A stretch of DNA of 61,382 nt from Chloroflexota bacterium (GCA_017853275.1 JAFMJV010000012.1:1-61382), one strand, 5' to 3'; numbered from the stretch's first letter, positions 25,511-34,830 are shown. A program made the numbers and translations. Notes: generated from the letters alone by a model not told the origin.

Positions 25511-26280
25511 GCGAGGGCCCGGCGCGTCCCGTCCAGGAAGCCGCGGATCGCCCCGTTGAGGAGGGCGCCCTCGTTGGAGAGGCTGAAGACCGTGTAGCCC
25601 GCCTGGGCGAAGCGCGCCGCGTCCTCCGGCTTCCAGAGCATGATCCCGGCGGCCTTGCCCGCTGCACGCGCCGCATCCGCGACCCGGCGGATCGCCGCCT
25701 CGAAGGCGGGCTCCTCGATCCGGCCCGGGATCCCCATCGCGTGGGTGAGGTCCGCCGGCCCCACGAAGAGGCAATCGACCCCCTCGACCGCGGCGAGCGC
25801 ATCCGCGGCCTCGACCGCGGCCATCGTCTCCACCTGGGCGATCCCCACGAGGGTCTCGTGGCGGGTCGCGACCGCCGCATGGCCGCCGCTTCCCCAGTCC
25901 ATCCCGCGCGCGAAGGTCATGATCCCCCGGACGCCGGATGGCTGGTAGCGGAGCGCCGCGCCGAGCAGGCGCGCCTCGTCCACCGCCTGGACCTGGGGGA
26001 CCATGATCCCGTGCGCGCCCATGTCGAGCGCGCGTCCGATCCGCAGCCGGTCCGCGCGCTCCACCCGGACGAGGGCGGCTGCGCCCCCGCCGGCGGTCGC
26101 CTGGAGCATCGGCATGAGGTCCGACTCGCCCGCGGCACCGTGCTCCAGGTCCACGAGCACCCAGTCGAGCCCGGAGCGTGCCGCGAGCTCTGCGGCCACC
26201 GGCGAGCCCATGGAGAGGAAGGTGCCGTGGAGCATCTCGCCGGCCAGCATGCGGCGGCGGAAGTCGGCGGGGGTTGCCAT
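25507..26280 (-). CDS. HpcH/HpaI-family aldolase/citrate lyase-like protein
   Basis: 257 residues from ATG 26280, with GAGGAGG upstream. Family marks: GTFLSMGSPVAAELAARSGL, DWVLVDLEHG, the catalytic-arginine strand AALVRVERAD, MGAHGIMVPQVQAVDEA (metal and substrate region) and CLFVGPADLTHAMGIPGRIE. The family cleaves or joins 2-keto-acid aldols (for example 4-hydroxy-2-ketoheptanedioate or 2-keto-3-deoxy-sugar acids) with a divalent metal. Length is normal. The gene converges on the operon at 21268, whose aldehyde dehydrogenase could use such aldehydes, but that link is speculative. Confidence 0.9.
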   Translation of the reverse strand: MATPADFRRRMLAGEMLHGTFLSMGSPVAAELAARSGLDWVLVDLEHGAAGESDLMPMLQATAGGGAAALVRVERADRLRIGRALDMGAHGIMVPQVQAVDEARLLGAALRYQPSGVRGIMTFARGMDWGSGGHAAVATRHETLVGIAQVETMAAVEAADALAAVEGVDCLFVGPADLTHAMGIPGRIEEPAFEAAIRRVADAARAAGKAAGIMLWKPEDAARFAQAGYTVFSLSNEGALLNGAIRGFLDGTRRALA

Positions 26281-26342
26281 GCCGGAGAGCCTCCTCGGAG
26301 AGCGGGGGCGGTGCGGGCCTTGCCCGAACCGGGGTCGCACGC

Positions 26343-26348
26343 TAGGAT
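26343..26348 (+). promoter_or_regulatory. -10-like TAGGAT for tRNA-Lys
   Basis: TAGGAT ends 13 bases before the tRNA 5' end, which fits a short 5' leader. Confidence 0.45.
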
Positions 26349-26361
26349 ATCGGCCGGTCGA

Positions 26362-26436
26362 GGGCCGCTAGCTCAACGGTAGAGCAAGGGACTCTTAATC
26401 CCTTGGTTGAAGGTTCGAATCCTTCGCGGCTCACCA
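26362..26436 (+). tRNA. tRNA-Lys (anticodon CTT), CCA encoded
   Basis: Cloverleaf with anticodon loop CTCTTAA, giving anticodon CTT, the dominant lysine reader in high-GC genomes. The acceptor stem has one G-U pair. A discriminator, then genomic CCA. Confidence 0.95.
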
Positions 26437-26486
26437 CCTCCCCCCTCGGACCCGGTCCCCGGTGGCCCCTGCCTGCCACGCGGCGC

Positions 26487-26492
26487 TATCCT
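26487..26492 (+). promoter_or_regulatory. -10-like TATCCT before the SGNH lipoprotein
   Basis: TATCCT, 9 bases, then GTG 26502. It supports a start near or at the codon and favours this start over the open frame upstream. Confidence 0.5.
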
Positions 26493-26501
26493 CGGGCGAT
26501 C

Positions 26502-27239
26502 GTGCGGTCCGCCGGCCTCGGCCTCCTCCTCGTCACCCTCCTGGCCGGCTGCGGCACGTCCGCCCCCGTCCCGCCGCCCGCCTCCCTGGAGCCCTCCGCC
26601 GAGCCCGGGCCGCCGGTCGTGCGGGTCGTCTCGCTCGGCGATTCCTACACCGTGGGGACCGGGCTGGAGCGGACCGGGGACCGCTGGCCGAACCAGCTCG
26701 CACGGGCCCTCCGCCGGGACGTGACCCTGGAGATCGCCGGCAACCTCGCGACGCCCGGCGCCTCCTCCTACGAGGTCCTGGACGACCAGCTCCCCGCCGT
26801 GGGAGAGCTCCAGCCCGAGCTCGTCACCCTCCTCGTGGGGGTGAACGACGTCATCCGGAGCGTGAGCCCTGCGGATTACCGGGGGAACCTCGAGCGGATC
26901 CTCGATGGCGCACCGGACGGCACGGCCCCCGGCCTCCTCGATCTCCTGCCGCCGGACCGGATCCTCCTCGTGGAATCGCCGGACTACACGCTCGCCCCGC
27001 GGGGCAGCAGCTTCCGGCGGCCGGGCGACCGGGAGGCGATCGCGGAGGCGAACGCCGTCCTCCGGGCGGTCGCCGCGGAGCGGGGGATCGCCACGGTCGC
27101 GGTCGCGCCGATCGCGGACCTCGTCCCGGAGGACCCGACGCTCATCGCCCCGGACGGCCTCCATCCCTCGGCGAAGCAGTACGCCGGCTGGGTGGAGCTG
27201 ATCGCCCCGGTCGTGCGTGACCTCCTCGCGCAGGGGTGA
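26502..27239 (+). CDS. SGNH/GDSL hydrolase, lipoprotein
   Basis: 245 residues from GTG 26502. The frame is open further upstream, but only this start gives a proper lipoprotein signal, hydrophobic then LLAGCG. The SGNH blocks are SLGDSYTVG (nucleophile serine), NLATPGASSYEV, LVGVNDVIR (block III asparagine) and APDGLHPSAKQY (aspartate and histidine). Likely a secreted, lipid-anchored esterase or deacetylase acting on cell-wall or sugar esters. Ends about 180 bases before carA, but carA has its own leader. Confidence 0.88.
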   Translation: MRSAGLGLLLVTLLAGCGTSAPVPPPASLEPSAEPGPPVVRVVSLGDSYTVGTGLERTGDRWPNQLARALRRDVTLEIAGNLATPGASSYEVLDDQLPAVGELQPELVTLLVGVNDVIRSVSPADYRGNLERILDGAPDGTAPGLLDLLPPDRILLVESPDYTLAPRGSSFRRPGDREAIAEANAVLRAVAAERGIATVAVAPIADLVPEDPTLIAPDGLHPSAKQYAGWVELIAPVVRDLLAQG

Positions 27240-27271
27240 GGCGCGGGTCGCGCGCGGCAGGCGGCGCGTGG

Positions 27272-27277
27272 TAGCCT
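27272..27277 (+). promoter_or_regulatory. -10-like TAGCCT of carAB
   Basis: TAGCCT would start the transcript near 27284, immediately before the structured leader. That makes a leader of about 70 bases before its first AUG. Confidence 0.45.
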
Positions 27278-27287
27278 TCCGCAGTCA

Positions 27288-27345
27288 CTTGCCGAACCGG
27301 TCCCGAGAGGCCGGGCGGACGGTCCAGTGAGGCCGGCAAGGAGGG
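27288..27345 (+). promoter_or_regulatory. PyrR-binding-loop-like leader with two motif copies
   Basis: Two segments, GGTCCCGAGAGGCC (27299-27312) and GGTCCAGTGAGGCC (27321-27334), fit the PyrR site consensus ARUCCNGNGAGGYU except that the outer A-U pair is a G-C pair. The first sits in a CCGG/CCGG stem. CTTGCCG (27288-27294) and CGGCAAG (27334-27340) pair around both, and the second arm runs into the leader-ORF ribosome-binding site AAGGAGGG (27338-27345). The consensus is from memory of Bacillus and Mycobacterium work; binding is inferred. Confidence 0.6.
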
Positions 27346-27352
27346 CATCCGG

Positions 27353-27424
27353 ATGAACCCCAGCGCCGATCCGCGCCGCGCAGCGGCCGCGGTCCCCCCT
27401 CTACCGAGAGGCTGCCGCGGATGA
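27353..27424 (+). CDS. carA leader ORF, 23 codons
   Basis: ATG 27353 lies 7 bases after AAGGAGGG, the best ribosome-binding site in the leader. The 23-residue product begins MNPSADPRR and ends PPLPRGCRG. Its TGA (27422-27424) overlaps the carA ATG (27421). Within it, CCTCT (27398-27402) can pair with AGAGG (27407-27411), which is the carA ribosome-binding site, so carA translation may depend on ribosomes passing through this ORF. The peptide itself probably has no function. Confidence 0.5.
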   Translation: MNPSADPRRAAAAVPPLPRGCRG

Positions 27425-28593
27425 GCGCGGGTCCCAACGGCCGCCCCCTCCACCCGCTCGCCATCCCCGCGGATGCCGCCGTGGACCCCCGGATCGGGAG
27501 CCATGGCCCGGCGCTCCTCGCGCTCGAGGACGGGACCGTCTTCGCCGGGATCTCCTTCGGCGCCGCGGTCGCGTCCGGCGGCGACATCGTCGTGAACACC
27601 TCGCAGACCGGCTACCAGGAGGTCTGCACGGATCCCTCCTACGCCGGCCAGGTCGTGGTCATGACCTACCCCCTGATCGGGAACCACGGCCGCGTCCGGG
27701 ATGACGACCAGTCCGAGCGGCCCTGGCTGCGCGGCCTCGTCGTGGGCCATGCGACCGCGGCGGTCCTCGGCCGGGCACGCCAGATCGTCCATCTCCTCCG
27801 CTCGTCCGGCGTCCCCGCGATCGCCGGGCTGGACACGCGCGCGCTGGCCCGCCACCTGCGCGAGACGGGGTGCCAGCGGGCGATCATCACCGCCCCCGGC
27901 CACGTGGACCCCGAGGCCGCCGCCGCCCACGCCCGCGCCGTCGTCCGCTGGGAGGACCAGGACTTCGTGGGCCAGGTCTCCGCCCGCGCCGCCTTCGAGG
28001 TGGGGGACCGCGGCCCGCTCATCGCGGTGGTGGACTACGGCCTGAAGGCGAACATCATCCGCTCGCTGCGCACCCGCGGCGCGCGCGTCCGCGTCCTGCC
28101 GCACACCGCGACCGCCGCGGATGTCCTCGGCCCCGAGGTCGCCGGCGTCGTCCTCTCGCCCGGTCCCGGCGATCCGGCGCGCCTGGACGCCCCGGTCGCC
28201 CTCGCCCGCGCGGTCATCGAGGACGGCCGGCCGCTCCTCGGCATCTGCCTCGGCCACCAGATCGTCGCCCGCGCGGCGGGTGCCGAGACGCGCCGGCTCC
28301 GCTTCGGCCACCACGGCGCGAACCACCCGGTCCGGGACAACGGGACCGGCCGCGTCCAGGTCACCGCCCAGAACCACGAGGTGACCGTGGTCGGTGACTC
28401 CTTCCCCGCCGGCTCCGGCTTCGAGGTGAGCCAGACGAACCTGAACGACGGCTCCGTGGAGGGGCTCCGCCATCGCACGAAGCCGATCGAGACCGTCCAG
28501 TACCACCCCGAGGGCTCGCCCGGCCCGCTCGATGCGGTGGAGGTCTTCGACCGCTTCCTCGAGCGCGTCCGCGTGGCGGAGGGTGCCCGGTGA
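27421..28593 (+). CDS. carA: Carbamoyl-phosphate synthase small subunit
   Basis: 390 residues, standard length. N-terminal CPSase-S domain with SHGPALLALEDGTVFAGIS and NTSQTGYQEVCTDPSYAGQV; C-terminal class I glutamine amidotransferase with GICLGHQ (nucleophile near Cys276) and YHPEGSPGP (near His362 and Glu364). It hydrolyses glutamine and sends ammonia to CarB for carbamoyl phosphate, used in pyrimidine and arginine synthesis. Its ribosome-binding site GAGAGG is 9 bases upstream inside a hairpin. The GTGA junction couples it to carB. Confidence 0.97.
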   Translation: MSAGPNGRPLHPLAIPADAAVDPRIGSHGPALLALEDGTVFAGISFGAAVASGGDIVVNTSQTGYQEVCTDPSYAGQVVVMTYPLIGNHGRVRDDDQSERPWLRGLVVGHATAAVLGRARQIVHLLRSSGVPAIAGLDTRALARHLRETGCQRAIITAPGHVDPEAAAAHARAVVRWEDQDFVGQVSARAAFEVGDRGPLIAVVDYGLKANIIRSLRTRGARVRVLPHTATAADVLGPEVAGVVLSPGPGDPARLDAPVALARAVIEDGRPLLGICLGHQIVARAAGAETRRLRFGHHGANHPVRDNGTGRVQVTAQNHEVTVVGDSFPAGSGFEVSQTNLNDGSVEGLRHRTKPIETVQYHPEGSPGPLDAVEVFDRFLERVRVAEGAR

Positions 28594-31500
28594 CGAAGCC
28601 CGCCTCCGTCCTCATCATCGGCTCCGGGCCGGTCGTCATCGGCCAGGCGGCCGAGTTCGACTACGCCGGGACCCAGGCCTGCCGCGCCCTCCGCGAGGAG
28701 GGGGTGCGCACGATCCTCCTGAACTCGAACCCGGCCACGATCATGACCGACCCCGGCGTCGCGGACGCCGTCTACCTCGAGCCGCTCACGATCGCGAGCA
28801 TCGAGCGGATCATCGAGGTCGAGCGCCCGGAGGGCGTCCTCGCCGGGCTCGGCGGCCAGACGGCGCTCAACCTCGCGATGGAGGCGGCCCGCGCGGGCGT
28901 CTTCGAGCGCCACGGGACGCGGCTCCTCGGCACGCCGATCGCGGCGATCGAGATGGCCGAGGACCGGGAGGCCTTCCGCGACCTGCTCGACCGGATCGGC
29001 CAGCCCTACGCCCCGTCCGTCATCGTGGAGGGGGAGACGGACGAGGAGCGGCGCCGGATGGCGGATCTCGCCCTCGCCGAGATCGGGCTGCCCGCGGTCA
29101 TCCGGCCCGCCTTCACGCTCGGCGGCACGGGTGGCGGGATCGTGGATACGGAGGAGGCCTACCGCGAGCGGGTGCGCGCGGGGCTCCGGCTCAGCCCGAT
29201 CGGCCAGGTGATGATCGAGCGCTGCCTCGTGGGCTGGCAGGAGATCGAGTACGAGGTGATGCGCGACGCGGACGACACGTGCATCGCCGTCTGCTCCATG
29301 GAGAACGTCGACCCGCTCGGCGTCCACACCGGCGATTCGATCGTGGTCGCGCCGGTCCAGACGCTCCCCGACCCGGTCCACCAGCGGCTCCGCTCGGCAG
29401 CCCTCGCGATCATCCGCGCGCTCGGCGTGGAGGGCGGCTGCAACGTCCAGTTCGCGCTCAGCCCGGACGCCACGGAGTACGCGGTCATCGAGGTGAACCC
29501 GCGCGTCTCGCGCTCGTCCGCCCTCGCGAGCAAGGCGACCGGCTACCCGATCGCGCGCGTGGCGGCGCAGATCGCGATCGGGCGCACGCTCGCGGAGATC
29601 CCGAACGCGATCACGAAGACGACGGTCGCGGCCTTCGAGCCCGCCCTCGACTACGTGGTCGTGAAGCTGCCGCGCTTCCCCTTCGACAAGTTCCCCACCG
29701 CCGACCGCTCGCTCGGATCCCAGATGAAGGCGACCGGCGAGGTGATGGCGATCGACCGCACCTTCGGCGCTGCGCTGAACAAGGCGCTGCGCGGGCTGGA
29801 GCAGGCGGGTGCCGGCTTCCTCGCCGAGGACCCCGCGTGGGGGCCGACCCTGGAGATCCTCTCCGGCGGCCTCCACGACGGTGCCGCGGACGACCACCAC
29901 GAGATCTCCGGCGAGCTCCTCGTGGGCCCGGACGGTCTGCTCACGGACGACCCGTCCCGCGCGGTCGCCTCCGGCCGCGCGGCGCTCCTCCGGCGCTTCC
30001 TGACGCCGTCCGATTCGCGCCTCTGGCGCCTCATCGGGCTCCTCCGCCGCGGCGTCCCGGCGGCCGAGCTCCAGGCGATCACGGGGATCAGCCCCTGGTT
30101 CGTGGGCGAGATGGAACGGCTCGTGGAGCTCGAGCGGCGGCTGGGCGAGGAGGGGAGCGACCTCACGGACGGGCTCCTCATCTCGGCCAAGCGCGCCTCC
30201 TTCGGCGACCGTGACATCGCCACGCTCACCGGCCTCCCGGTCGCCGCGGTCGCGGCGCGGCGCGCCGCGGCAGGGATCCGCCCGGGCTACGCGATGGTGG
30301 ACACCTGCGCCGCGGAGTTCGCCGCGGAGACCCCCTATTTCTACAGCACCTACGCCGCCGCGGGCTCCCCGCCCGAGGCGCCCCCGGTCCGGCGCCCCGC
30401 GGCGCTCGTCATCGGCTCCGGTCCGGTCCGGATCGGCCAGGGGATCGAGTTCGACTACTGCGCCGTCCAGGCCGCCGACGCGCTCCGCCGCGAGGGCTGG
30501 GAGGCGGTGATGGTGAACTCCAACCCCGAGACCGTCTCCACGGACTTCGACGCCTCGTCCCGGCTCTACTTCGAGCCGCTCGACTCCGAGAGCGTCCTCG
30601 AGGTGATCGCGGCGGAGACCGCGCCGGGCGATCCGCCGCTCCCCGCGCTCGTCCAGTTCGGCGGGCAGACCCCGCTCAACCTCGCCGCCGCGCTGACCGA
30701 GGCGGGCGTGGAGCTCCCCGGCCTCACGATGGAGACGATCGATCTCGCCGAGGAGCGCACCCGCTTCGCGGCGCTCGTCGACCGGCTCGGGATCCCCCAG
30801 CCGGCGGGCGGGATGGCGACCTCGCTGGACGAGGCGCTCGTCGTCGCCGAGCGGGTCGGCTACCCGGTGATCGTCCGTCCCTCCTTCGTCATCGGCGGCC
30901 TCGCGATCGACTTCTGCTTCGGCCCCGCCGACCTCGAGCGCCAGCTGCGGGCGGCGACGGTGATCACCGAGGACCGCCCGGTGCGCATCGATGCCTACCT
31001 GGAAGGCCTCGAGGTGGATGTCGACGGGATCTGCGACGGGACCGAGGTCCTCATCCCCGGTCTGATGGAGCACGTGGAGCGGGCGGGCGTCCACTCCGGC
31101 GATTCGGTCGCGGTCTTCCCGCCCCGCCATCTTTCGGCGGCGGAGCAGTCGCTCATCGTGGATGCGATCACGCGCTTCGCGATCGCGATCGGCGTCCGTG
31201 GGCTGGTCAACGCGCAGTTCATCGTCCGCGAGGACGGTGTCTACCTCCTCGAGGTGAACCCGCGTGCGAGCCGGACCGTCCCCTTCCTCTCCAAGGTGAC
31301 CGGCGTCCCGATGGTCGAGCTCGCGACCCGGGTCTCGCTCGGGGCGACGCTCGCCCAGCTCGGCTGGTCCGGGGGACTCCTTCCGCCGCCGCCGGTCGTG
31401 GCCGTGAAGGCGCCCGTCTTCTCCACCACGAAGCTGCGCGGGGTCGACCCCCTCCTCGGCCCGGGGATGCGCTCCACCGGCGAGGTGATCGGGATCCACT

Positions 31501-31991
31501 CGGACGGGGATGTCGCGCTCGCGAAGGCGCTCCTCGCCGCCTCGCTCCGGCCGCCGGTCCCGGGCGTGGATGGCGCGCTCGCGCTCGTCACCGTGGCGGA
31601 CCGGGACAAGGAGCAGCTCCCCGATCTCGCCGCGGCGCTCGTCCGGGTCGGCTACCGGCTCGCCGCGACGGCGGGGACCGCGGCGGCGCTCCGGGCCCTC
31701 GGCCACGCGGTCCGCGAGGTCGCCCCGCTCGGCGAGGAGGGGAGCGGCCTGACACCGATCCTCGATCTCATCGCGAGCGGGGAGGTCGGGCTCGTGGTGA
31801 ACACGCCGGCTCCGCGCTCCGGCCCCGTCCGGGATGCGGCCGCGATCCGTCTCACGGCGGTGGCGGAGGGGATCCTCTGCCTCACCTCGATGGAGACCGC
31901 GACCGCGGCGGCCCGCTCGCTCGACCCCGCGATCCGGGACCGGGTGACGGAGATCCGCCCGATCGACGCCTGGGTCCGCCGGGGCGCCTGA
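28590..31991 (+). CDS. carB: Carbamoyl-phosphate synthase large subunit
   Basis: 1133 residues from GTG 28590, slightly longer than usual because of short insertions. Two homologous synthetase halves each begin with the nucleotide-site pattern (LIIGSGPVVIGQAAEFDYAG and VIGSGPVRIGQGIEFDYCAV), with ATP-grasp motifs such as RPAFTLGGTGGGIV and RPSFVIGGLAI. The C-terminal allosteric domain (MGS-like) begins near ALALVTVADRDKEQLPDLAA and would bind UMP or other effectors. Converts bicarbonate, ammonia and two ATP to carbamoyl phosphate. Ends about 24 bases before the convergent MFS gene. Confidence 0.97.
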   Translation: MTKPASVLIIGSGPVVIGQAAEFDYAGTQACRALREEGVRTILLNSNPATIMTDPGVADAVYLEPLTIASIERIIEVERPEGVLAGLGGQTALNLAMEAARAGVFERHGTRLLGTPIAAIEMAEDREAFRDLLDRIGQPYAPSVIVEGETDEERRRMADLALAEIGLPAVIRPAFTLGGTGGGIVDTEEAYRERVRAGLRLSPIGQVMIERCLVGWQEIEYEVMRDADDTCIAVCSMENVDPLGVHTGDSIVVAPVQTLPDPVHQRLRSAALAIIRALGVEGGCNVQFALSPDATEYAVIEVNPRVSRSSALASKATGYPIARVAAQIAIGRTLAEIPNAITKTTVAAFEPALDYVVVKLPRFPFDKFPTADRSLGSQMKATGEVMAIDRTFGAALNKALRGLEQAGAGFLAEDPAWGPTLEILSGGLHDGAADDHHEISGELLVGPDGLLTDDPSRAVASGRAALLRRFLTPSDSRLWRLIGLLRRGVPAAELQAITGISPWFVGEMERLVELERRLGEEGSDLTDGLLISAKRASFGDRDIATLTGLPVAAVAARRAAAGIRPGYAMVDTCAAEFAAETPYFYSTYAAAGSPPEAPPVRRPAALVIGSGPVRIGQGIEFDYCAVQAADALRREGWEAVMVNSNPETVSTDFDASSRLYFEPLDSESVLEVIAAETAPGDPPLPALVQFGGQTPLNLAAALTEAGVELPGLTMETIDLAEERTRFAALVDRLGIPQPAGGMATSLDEALVVAERVGYPVIVRPSFVIGGLAIDFCFGPADLERQLRAATVITEDRPVRIDAYLEGLEVDVDGICDGTEVLIPGLMEHVERAGVHSGDSVAVFPPRHLSAAEQSLIVDAITRFAIAIGVRGLVNAQFIVREDGVYLLEVNPRASRTVPFLSKVTGVPMVELATRVSLGATLAQLGWSGGLLPPPPVVAVKAPVFSTTKLRGVDPLLGPGMRSTGEVIGIHSDGDVALAKALLAASLRPPVPGVDGALALVTVADRDKEQLPDLAAALVRVGYRLAATAGTAAALRALGHAVREVAPLGEEGSGLTPILDLIASGEVGLVVNTPAPRSGPVRDAAAIRLTAVAEGILCLTSMETATAAARSLDPAIRDRVTEIRPIDAWVRRGA

Positions 31992-32015
31992 CCCCGCCGC
32001 TCCGGGTCCGCGTGC

Positions 32016-33362
32016 TCAGCCTCCTCCCGCCGCAGCCTCCGCCCGCGCCGCGCGGGCGGCTTCCGGGCCGCGCGCCGGACGGACGCCGCCGAGGAGGAGG
32101 AGCCCGCCGACGACGAACGCGATCCCCGTGAGCGCGGCCGCCCGGGGCCCCGCCGAGAGGCCCATCGACGCGGTCACGCTGTCCAGGACGATCCCCGCGA
32201 CGAGCGTGGCGACCGGCCCGGCGATCGAGCTCGCGATGTTCGCGAGACCCATGTAGCGCCCGGACGCGGCGAGCGGGATGATCTCCGTCATCAGCGCCCA
32301 GTCCACCGCGACATACGCCCCCGAGCCCGCCCCGAGGAGGAGGATCCCCCCGACCGCGACGAGCGGCGAGGGCGCCGCGGTGATGATCAGGATCCCCGCG
32401 ATGATCGCCGCCCCCGCGATCCGGATGACCGCCTTCCGTCCGATCCGGTCCGAGAGGCCGGCGGCGGGGATCGTCGCGAGCGCGGTGGCGACCGCGAGGG
32501 CGCCGTTCCCCGCGATCAGCCAGAAGGCCTGGTCGGTGCCCGACTGCCCGAGCGAATCACGGACGTAGAAGAGGCTGTAGTTGACGAACGCGGAGGGCCC
32601 CGCGAGGAAGAGGAGCCGGACTCCGGCCATGCGCAGGAAGGAGCGCTCGTGGAGGATGTCCGCCCCCCAGGCACCGCGCGCGATCGCGAGCCACGAGCGG
32701 CCCCGGCGGCCGTCCCCGGGCGGGCCCTCGCGGACGAAGCGGACGGTGAGGAGCGCGAGGGTGAGCTCGAAGACGCCGATCGCGAGGAGCGGGATCCCGT
32801 ACTCGCCGGTCGCGGCACCGGTGGAGACGAGCGCATAGCCGCCGATCAGGCCGAGGATGCGCATCATCCCGAGGAGCGCGCTCGCCCGGGCGACCTGGGG
32901 CTCCGGGACGAGGTCCGGGACGTAGCCCTGGAAGGGCCCCTGGGCGGTGTTCGAGGAGAGCTGGAGGAGGGCGAGGAAGGCGCCGAGGGCAAGGACGGTC
33001 GAGGAGCTGACGATCCCCACGAGGAAGACGAGGTCGAAGAGCGCACCCAGGAGGATGAACGGCTTCCGCCGCCCCCAGCGGGTGGCCGCGTGGTCGCTGA
33101 TCGCGCCGATCGTGGGCTGGACGAGGATCGCGACGATCGCACCGCCGAGCTCCAGCGGCCCCATCACTGTGCCCCGCATCCCGGTCCCCACGAGCTGCTC
33201 GACCTGCTGCTGGCCGAAGACCTCGTAGCCGCCCCAGAGCGCGGAGATGCCGAGCGCGTAGCCGGAGATCGCGAGGAGCTGGCCGAGGGGCAGGAGCGCG
33301 GTCGGCCGCCCCGCCGCATCCCGCTCGCCCTCGATCGCCCGGACCGCTTCGCTGCCGCTCAT
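32016..33362 (-). CDS. MFS transporter, GPH/SLC45-like
   Basis: 448 residues from ATG 33362, with GGGAGGGG upstream; an open extension to 33410 lacks a good site. About twelve helices. The loop after helix 2 reads ISDHAATRWGRRKPFILLGA, the form typical of glycoside-pentoside-hexuronide and SLC45 sucrose carriers, and the second-half motif is GLSDRIGRKAVIRI. A sugar is the likely substrate, but this is not proved. Divergent from the M16 operon. Confidence 0.88.
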   Translation of the reverse strand: MSGSEAVRAIEGERDAAGRPTALLPLGQLLAISGYALGISALWGGYEVFGQQQVEQLVGTGMRGTVMGPLELGGAIVAILVQPTIGAISDHAATRWGRRKPFILLGALFDLVFLVGIVSSSTVLALGAFLALLQLSSNTAQGPFQGYVPDLVPEPQVARASALLGMMRILGLIGGYALVSTGAATGEYGIPLLAIGVFELTLALLTVRFVREGPPGDGRRGRSWLAIARGAWGADILHERSFLRMAGVRLLFLAGPSAFVNYSLFYVRDSLGQSGTDQAFWLIAGNGALAVATALATIPAAGLSDRIGRKAVIRIAGAAIIAGILIITAAPSPLVAVGGILLLGAGSGAYVAVDWALMTEIIPLAASGRYMGLANIASSIAGPVATLVAGIVLDSVTASMGLSAGPRAAALTGIAFVVGGLLLLGGVRPARGPEAARAARAEAAAGGG

Positions 33363-33525
33363 CGTCCACCCCTCCCGTCGACGGCCGGCGCTTCCTGCCG
33401 GGGCCATCATCCTCCTCCCGCCGCCCCCGGGGAGTGCCGGGTGGCCCGGGCGTTCCGGGACCCGCCCGCGCGTCGGCTACGATGAGCCCGCCCGGAGCCG
33501 CCGGGTGCCCGCTGCAGGAGCCCGC

Positions 33526-34830
33526 ATGACCACGACCGACGCCGGACGCTCGCGCCTTCGCTTCCATCGCCGGACGCTCCCGAACGGCCTGCGCGTCGTC
33601 GTCGCCCCGGACTCGCTCGCACCGGTCGTGGCGATCAACCTGTGGTACGACGTGGGCTCCCGGCACGAGGTCCCCGGCAAGACCGGCTTCGCCCATCTCT
33701 TCGAGCACTTCATGTTCCAGGGGAGCCGGAACGTCGCCAAGGCGGAGCACATGGCGATCGTCCAGGCGGCGGGCGGCGTGAACAACGCGACGACCTTCTT
33801 CGACCGCACGAACTACTTCGAGACGCTCCCGTCCCACCAGCTCGAGGTCGGCCTCTGGCTGGAGGCGGACCGGATGGCGACCCTGCTCGATGCGCTCAGC
33901 CAGGAGAACCTGGACAACCAGCGCGAGGTCGTGAAGAACGAGAAGCGCCAGAGCTACGACAACCGCCCCTACGGCACCTTCTACGAGAACCTGATGGCGG
34001 CGGTCTTCCCGCAGGGTCACCCCTACCACCACACGCCGATCGGCTCGATGGAGGACCTCGACGCCGCTTCGCCCGCGGACGTCATCGACTTCTTCCGCGC
34101 CTGGTACGCCCCGAACAACTGCGTCCTCACGATCGCCGGGGACGTGGACGTCGAGCCTGCCTTCGCCGCCGTCGAGCGCTGGTTCGGGCCGATCCCCGCG
34201 AACCCCGCCCTCCGCCGCCTCCCGTACGCGCCGGTGGAGCCGATCATCGGCGGCGAGGTGCGCAAGGTGATCGAGGACGCCGTCCCGATGACCCGCGTCC
34301 ACGTGGGCTGGCGGACGCCGCCCTTCGGGACGCCTGCCTTCGACGCGCTCGAGGTGGGGATGCAGATCCTCGCGGGCGGGGAGGGGAGCCGGCTCCACCG
34401 GCGCCTCGTGCGGGAGGAGCGGCTCGGCCAGGATGTGACGGCCTTCGTCCTGCCCCTCGTGGCGGGGGCCTCGATCCTCGCGGGCTGGGTGACCGTCCGC
34501 CCCGGGGAGGACCCGGACGCTGCGGAGCGGATCTACCTCGAGGAGTGCGAGCGGCTCACCCGCGAGCCCGTGACGGAGGACGAGCTCCTCCGGGCCCGCG
34601 CGCTCATCGAGTCCTCCGAGCTCGCCGCGCGCTCCCGGATGGAGGAGGTCGCGGACCGCCTCTCGATGTACGAGACCTACTTCGGTCGCGCGGAGCTGAT
34701 CGACGAGATGCTCGACCGGCTCCTCGCCGTGGATGCGGAGGCGATCCTCGCCGCCGCCCGGGCCGTCTTCCGCCCGGACAACCGCGCGATCGTCACCTAT
34801 GTGCCGGCCGAGCCGGCGGAGGCTGCCTGA
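33526..34830 (+). CDS. M16-family zinc peptidase, catalytic subunit
   Basis: 434 residues from ATG 33526, with GCAGGAG 5 bases upstream. The inverted zinc motif HLFEH is at residues 57-61, with a downstream glutamate in the NQREVVKNEKRQ segment as third ligand. It has the two-domain layout of a mitochondrial-processing-peptidase-like beta subunit. It degrades or trims peptides, probably in the cytoplasm as no signal is present. TACGAT at 33478-33483 could be the operon promoter. The stop overlaps the next ATG (TGATG). Confidence 0.92.
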   Translation: MTTTDAGRSRLRFHRRTLPNGLRVVVAPDSLAPVVAINLWYDVGSRHEVPGKTGFAHLFEHFMFQGSRNVAKAEHMAIVQAAGGVNNATTFFDRTNYFETLPSHQLEVGLWLEADRMATLLDALSQENLDNQREVVKNEKRQSYDNRPYGTFYENLMAAVFPQGHPYHHTPIGSMEDLDAASPADVIDFFRAWYAPNNCVLTIAGDVDVEPAFAAVERWFGPIPANPALRRLPYAPVEPIIGGEVRKVIEDAVPMTRVHVGWRTPPFGTPAFDALEVGMQILAGGEGSRLHRRLVREERLGQDVTAFVLPLVAGASILAGWVTVRPGEDPDAAERIYLEECERLTREPVTEDELLRARALIESSELAARSRMEEVADRLSMYETYFGRAELIDEMLDRLLAVDAEAILAAARAVFRPDNRAIVTYVPAEPAEAA

